Positions 60,565-64,000 of a stretch of DNA of 64,000 nucleotides are shown here, piece after piece; the stretch's first letter is position 1; the number at the start of each line of letters is the position of its first letter. This DNA is from Lunularia cruciata. Taxonomy: Eukaryota; Streptophyta; Marchantiopsida; Lunulariales; Lunulariaceae. A program made the position numbers and the translations under genes. Where the stretch lies: NCBI GenBank assembly GCA_948567375.1, contig OX419757.1, forward strand, positions 10,182,974-10,246,973, in the 5' to 3' direction. The notes beneath the pieces were generated by a model. It saw only the letters and a program-made list of their open reading frames with translations, was not told the DNA's origin and searched no databases.

Positions 60565-63500
60565 ATGGCCGGGGCGACAACAACCCAACTGCGTCTTCTC
60601 CTTTGTGGTGTCGGGCCCTTCCCTACGGCAATATCTCGAACCCTTGAAGAGCTTGAATCTTATCCGCAGATTCGCGTGAGTTTCTGGATGTTCTTCTTTG
60701 TCGCCTCCACGCAAGCACCCAATTTAGTTCCAATTGCTAAGCTGTGATTGCTCAGAAGACGGACGTTGTATATGATCAGGACTTCTGTTTTGCTCCTGGC
60801 TATGGATTAGGATTTACGGTGAGTAGTTGTTGTGGTGCACAGGTTGAATGCGCGGAACCTGAGGATTTTTCAAAGAACATCCATGAATACGACATGTGCG
60901 TTTGCAGAATGGCGAAATTTGACGAGGAACTTCTCTCCCGCGCGACTAGATTGAAGGTCATCACTCAATTTGGAATGGGGCTCGAGGGTATTTGTTCTTG
61001 CACCCAAGCTGTTTCCTGGACTACCATAATTAAACCTCTGTAACCACACTCAATCCACTACGATATCAAGGATTTACTTGGGTATTCGGGTTTCTTTGAA
61101 CTCAAGTCATTTATCTAACTTTCCAGTTTGAATCATCACTGGCTGGGAGTTTCTTAAACGTTAATCTCCAGAGGCCACGCATGGATACTGCTGCGTAGCC
61201 GATAGTGATAGATCATGAGTTTCTGAAGACGTTTCGGAATTTTCTGTTTGCAGTATTGCAAACGGAAAGGGCTTCTTGTGGTCTCATTGTTATTTTGAAA
61301 ATCCCTTTTACTGCAAATAAGTTCCTAGGTGCTATGATTTTGGTCTCTAATTGCTTAGACCTTGATTGGTCCCAAAAGGTATCCTTCACTGAAATGAGTG
61401 CGGGGAGTCACCAGGTTTTATGTAGGTCCATCTAGTAGAAGTACTCCCATTGATTGTATTTGGAGAAGAATATGCGCATGTCGGATTTAAGAGCCCTGAC
61501 TGTTTTGCCTGTAACTAACCTTTAGTAGAATTACAACCCAGGGGTTGATATTGACGCTGCCACACGGATGGGGATCAAGGTGGGTAGACTACCAAGTGAT
61601 GGCACCGGAAATGCTGTGGCTTGCGCAGAGCATGCAGTTTATCTCATCCTCAGCGCTCTGAGAGATCAGGTTAGTATTGCAGGTTTGCTGGTCTGCAAAT
61701 TTCAGACTAAAAACACCATGGGAACTACTGCATAGTGAATTTTCTGACAGACTTTGTTCCATGGCAATCATATTACTTCCCTATCCAATAACTTACTTTG
61801 CTTGTTGCTTGCCGGGTAACATCTGCGTGCAGAAAGGCATGGCAAAGACGGTGGAAGAAGGAAAACTAGGACGACCCGAAGGACGATCCTTATTTGGGAG
61901 AAATGTAAGCCCTCGTTTGCTCTTTTTCTGGGAAAAGAAGAACGGACTGTGGTCAACCTTTGCTTCTCAGTTGGTGCTATCTTCACCTAGACGATGTAGG
62001 CGTACCTCCATGTCCGGTTCCTTTTAGCCTGCACTCTCATCCCATGCCTCAGAGAATCAAAACCGGGTTCTTTACAACGGGTTCTGTATTCCATTACACA
62101 ATATTGCTTCCTTTTCTCACGCTTCGCTCTGACACAGCCAAGACACCATCCACTCCTCTCGCACTTCACTCCAGTTCACCCAGCCTTAACTAAAGCTCTG
62201 TCTTTTCCTCCTTGCTCGATGTTTCTCTCTTTGATGGTCCTCCTCTGCTTTCAATTTCAGATGCTTAATGTGTTGTGTCTTGGTTCTTATTCCATGATGT
62301 ATACTAGTTCTCTGCAGGTGCTACTTATGAAATTTAATAATTATGTCCTTACTTCCGCTTATCTTCGTAATGTTAGATTCACTTACATTCCATTTGCTTA
62401 GATTCAATTCATTTCGATTTGCATACGGTCATGCATGCATTTCATATGCACTACATGTGCACGTTCTCGGTTCCATACTTAGTGGGTTCTGGATCCCCCG
62501 TTCTTCGAACGGCTTCTCAAATATGCTTTCCTCATAGAATAGATAAACCAAGTTGGGAGCCCCAGAGTGCAGGTGAAATTCCTGGAAACCACGCAGGCAG
62601 CATCTTTTGGGAGATTCACATTGTAATCTTGGGCAAGAAGAATGAAAGGGAAACGATATGCAACATCCAATATTGTTTTAGTCCAGGAGTCAAAAGCCCT
62701 TGTAGTCATACGATCCCGTGTTGGCGGTTTGACATGCAAATTTGTCCACAGATCCTGCTTATAAACTTAAATCTTCTCATGCCCCTGCGCAGGTTTTGAT
62801 TGTTGGGTATGGGAATATAGGCAAGGAATTAGCTCCGCGTTTGAAACCTTTTGGAGTTCGAATACTAGCTGTACGACCCTCTTGGAACGGGAAGTACACA
62901 TCTTCAGACGGTAAAGCTAAACTCACTTTAACAAGTTTTTCTTGCTGAATGGGTTAACATTACACTTTTGCTGACAGGCGTCACAAGGAAATTCACAAAC
63001 ATAACTTCTTGCGCAAGGTAAATACAAATGATATGTCTGAACAGTGTGTGCTCCAATTTATTGGAGCTGAAATGTATTCTGGATTGAACAGAGGCTTTGG
63101 AAGAGATGAAGCAAATGAAAGCGAACAAGGAGACAAGTACGACAGATAGTAGCGTTGATGAAAAGGGTGGCATGGAGCATCTTCATAGATTTCTCAGCAG
63201 ATCGGATATTGTTGTTCTTTGTTGTCCTCTATCTGCCAAAACGGTGAGATATGAAAGGATAATAACGGTCATTATAACGTCGTCAGGCAAAGATATTCAA
63301 GTTTTCAAGCATATGCAGTATGTTCTGTCCATTATCGACACACTTCACCCGCTAAAGGTTAACAGTAGTCTGACATGAATAAGGGCTTTGTCTGCAGAGA
63401 GGAATGGTGAATGAGGCTTTCCTGGCAAGCATGACGGTGGTAAGTCTATTTTCTACTGCCAAGTGCTTCACTATTCTCCTCAGTTTGTGGAGGTATATCT

Positions 63501-64000
63501 GCCTGGTATGCATAGGGTAACATGCGTTAGCTTGTGCACACTACATGCAGTCTTGATTTTAAGCACCTGTACGTCTACGTAAGGTTATTGATAACGTTGC
63601 CTTAGTACCATGCGTTGGACGAAACTATCTGTTCAACGTTGACGTTTTGCAGTCCACCTGAACTTGGTTGAACCTATTCAACAAAATCCTCACTTGTGCA
63701 GATTGAATCATTTGGGGAACGTTAAATTGATAATAAAGAAATTGCAATACTGGGATATAATATTGGTCACTTGATCAAGAAGACCACGAGGAAACTCTCG
63801 TCCCTCGCTCAAGCTTGGAAGCCCAATGCAAGATACTAATGTGTTCTTAGTATTGTGCTTCTGCTGTGGCAGGGTGCGCTATTGGTGAATGTTGCACGTG
63901 GAGGTCTGATGGATTATAATGCTGTAACTGCAGCTTTGCAATCAGGTCAACTTGGCGGTCTGGCAACAGACGTAACCTGGGTAGAACCCATTGATCCTTC
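60565..64000 (+). CDS. D-isomer-specific 2-hydroxyacid dehydrogenase, phosphoglycerate-dehydrogenase-like (partial, right edge)
   Basis: An NAD(P)-dependent 2-hydroxyacid dehydrogenase resembling plant PGDH-like proteins of the Arabidopsis At1g72190 type (by recall). Exons deduced: 60565-60675, 60756-60818, 60843-60987, 61542-61669, 61833-61904, 62793-62910, 62978-63017, ~63094-63243, 63398-63439 and 63873 to beyond 64000. The N-terminal substrate-domain part has [21 protein letters not shown] and [20 protein letters not shown]. The Rossmann signature is [21 protein letters not shown]. Later come [31 protein letters not shown] with the catalytic Arg, and WVEP with the catalytic Glu; the catalytic His should lie past the edge. 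The junction between exons 7 and 8 does not keep phase with the splice sites I can see, so that non-conserved loop is uncertain. No transit peptide is evident, suggesting a cytosolic enzyme. The substrate is unknown. Confidence 0.88.
61905..62792 (+). other. long intron of the dehydrogenase gene
   Basis: This 888-bp intron is much longer than the gene's others except intron 3 (61,... 554 bp). It separates the substrate-domain exons from the Rossmann exon. No coding or repeat feature was recognised in it. Confidence 0.6.

Noticed and set aside
1-64000. CRISPR array or bacterial operon organisation
   Set aside because: No evenly spaced repeat-spacer structure was seen and all genes are spliced eukaryotic genes.

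Overview
This is a stretch of a land-plant nuclear genome. The evidence is four intron-rich genes with GT-AG introns whose products belong to plant families (plastid fibrillin 6, PTS2-type peroxisomal malate dehydrogenase, a plant INSIG-domain membrane protein, a 2-hydroxyacid dehydrogenase), plus nested plant Ty3 chromoviruses. A Penelope-like element and a coiled-coil VWA protein not typical of flowering plants lean towards a bryophyte or other seed-free plant, but the species cannot be fixed from the sequence alone.

Layout. 1-5.5 kb is a decayed Penelope-like retroelement (+ strand) bracketed by ~330 bp direct repeats spaced 5,179 bp apart. 5.6-9 kb is very AT-rich and gene-free, with a Ty1/copia integrase relic. 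9-20.6 kb has more balanced composition but no convincing exon; it holds several foldback and MITE-like elements and tandem duplications. 20.6-26.1 kb (- strand) encodes a large proline-rich, VWA-domain, coiled-coil protein. 27.9-29.6 kb (- strand) encodes a complete four-exon fibrillin 6/PAP8-like plastid protein. 30.4-30.9 kb holds two tandem-repeat tracts. 31-50 kb is a graveyard of nested LTR retrotransposons. The youngest is a Ty3 chromovirus at 41,378-47,739 (- strand) with 425 bp LTRs and an intact TCAAA target duplication. It sits inside an older Ty3 element, and a solo LTR of another family lies inside it.

53.6-64 kb is the gene-dense end: malate dehydrogenase (+, nine exons), INSIG-domain protein (-, six exons, convergent to it), and a phosphoglycerate-dehydrogenase-like gene (+, running off the right edge). 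The last two are divergent and their start codons are only 189 bp apart, so they probably share a bidirectional promoter.

The most notable signal is in the LTRs of the young chromovirus. They carry an array of perfect heat-shock elements (repeated GAAGCTTC, including a four-unit GAAnnTTCnnGAAnnTTC block) directly upstream of a TATA box, which suggests a heat-responsive retrotransposon promoter. Exon boundaries were deduced by hand from splice signals, reading phase and remembered family sequences; no database or alignment tool was used.
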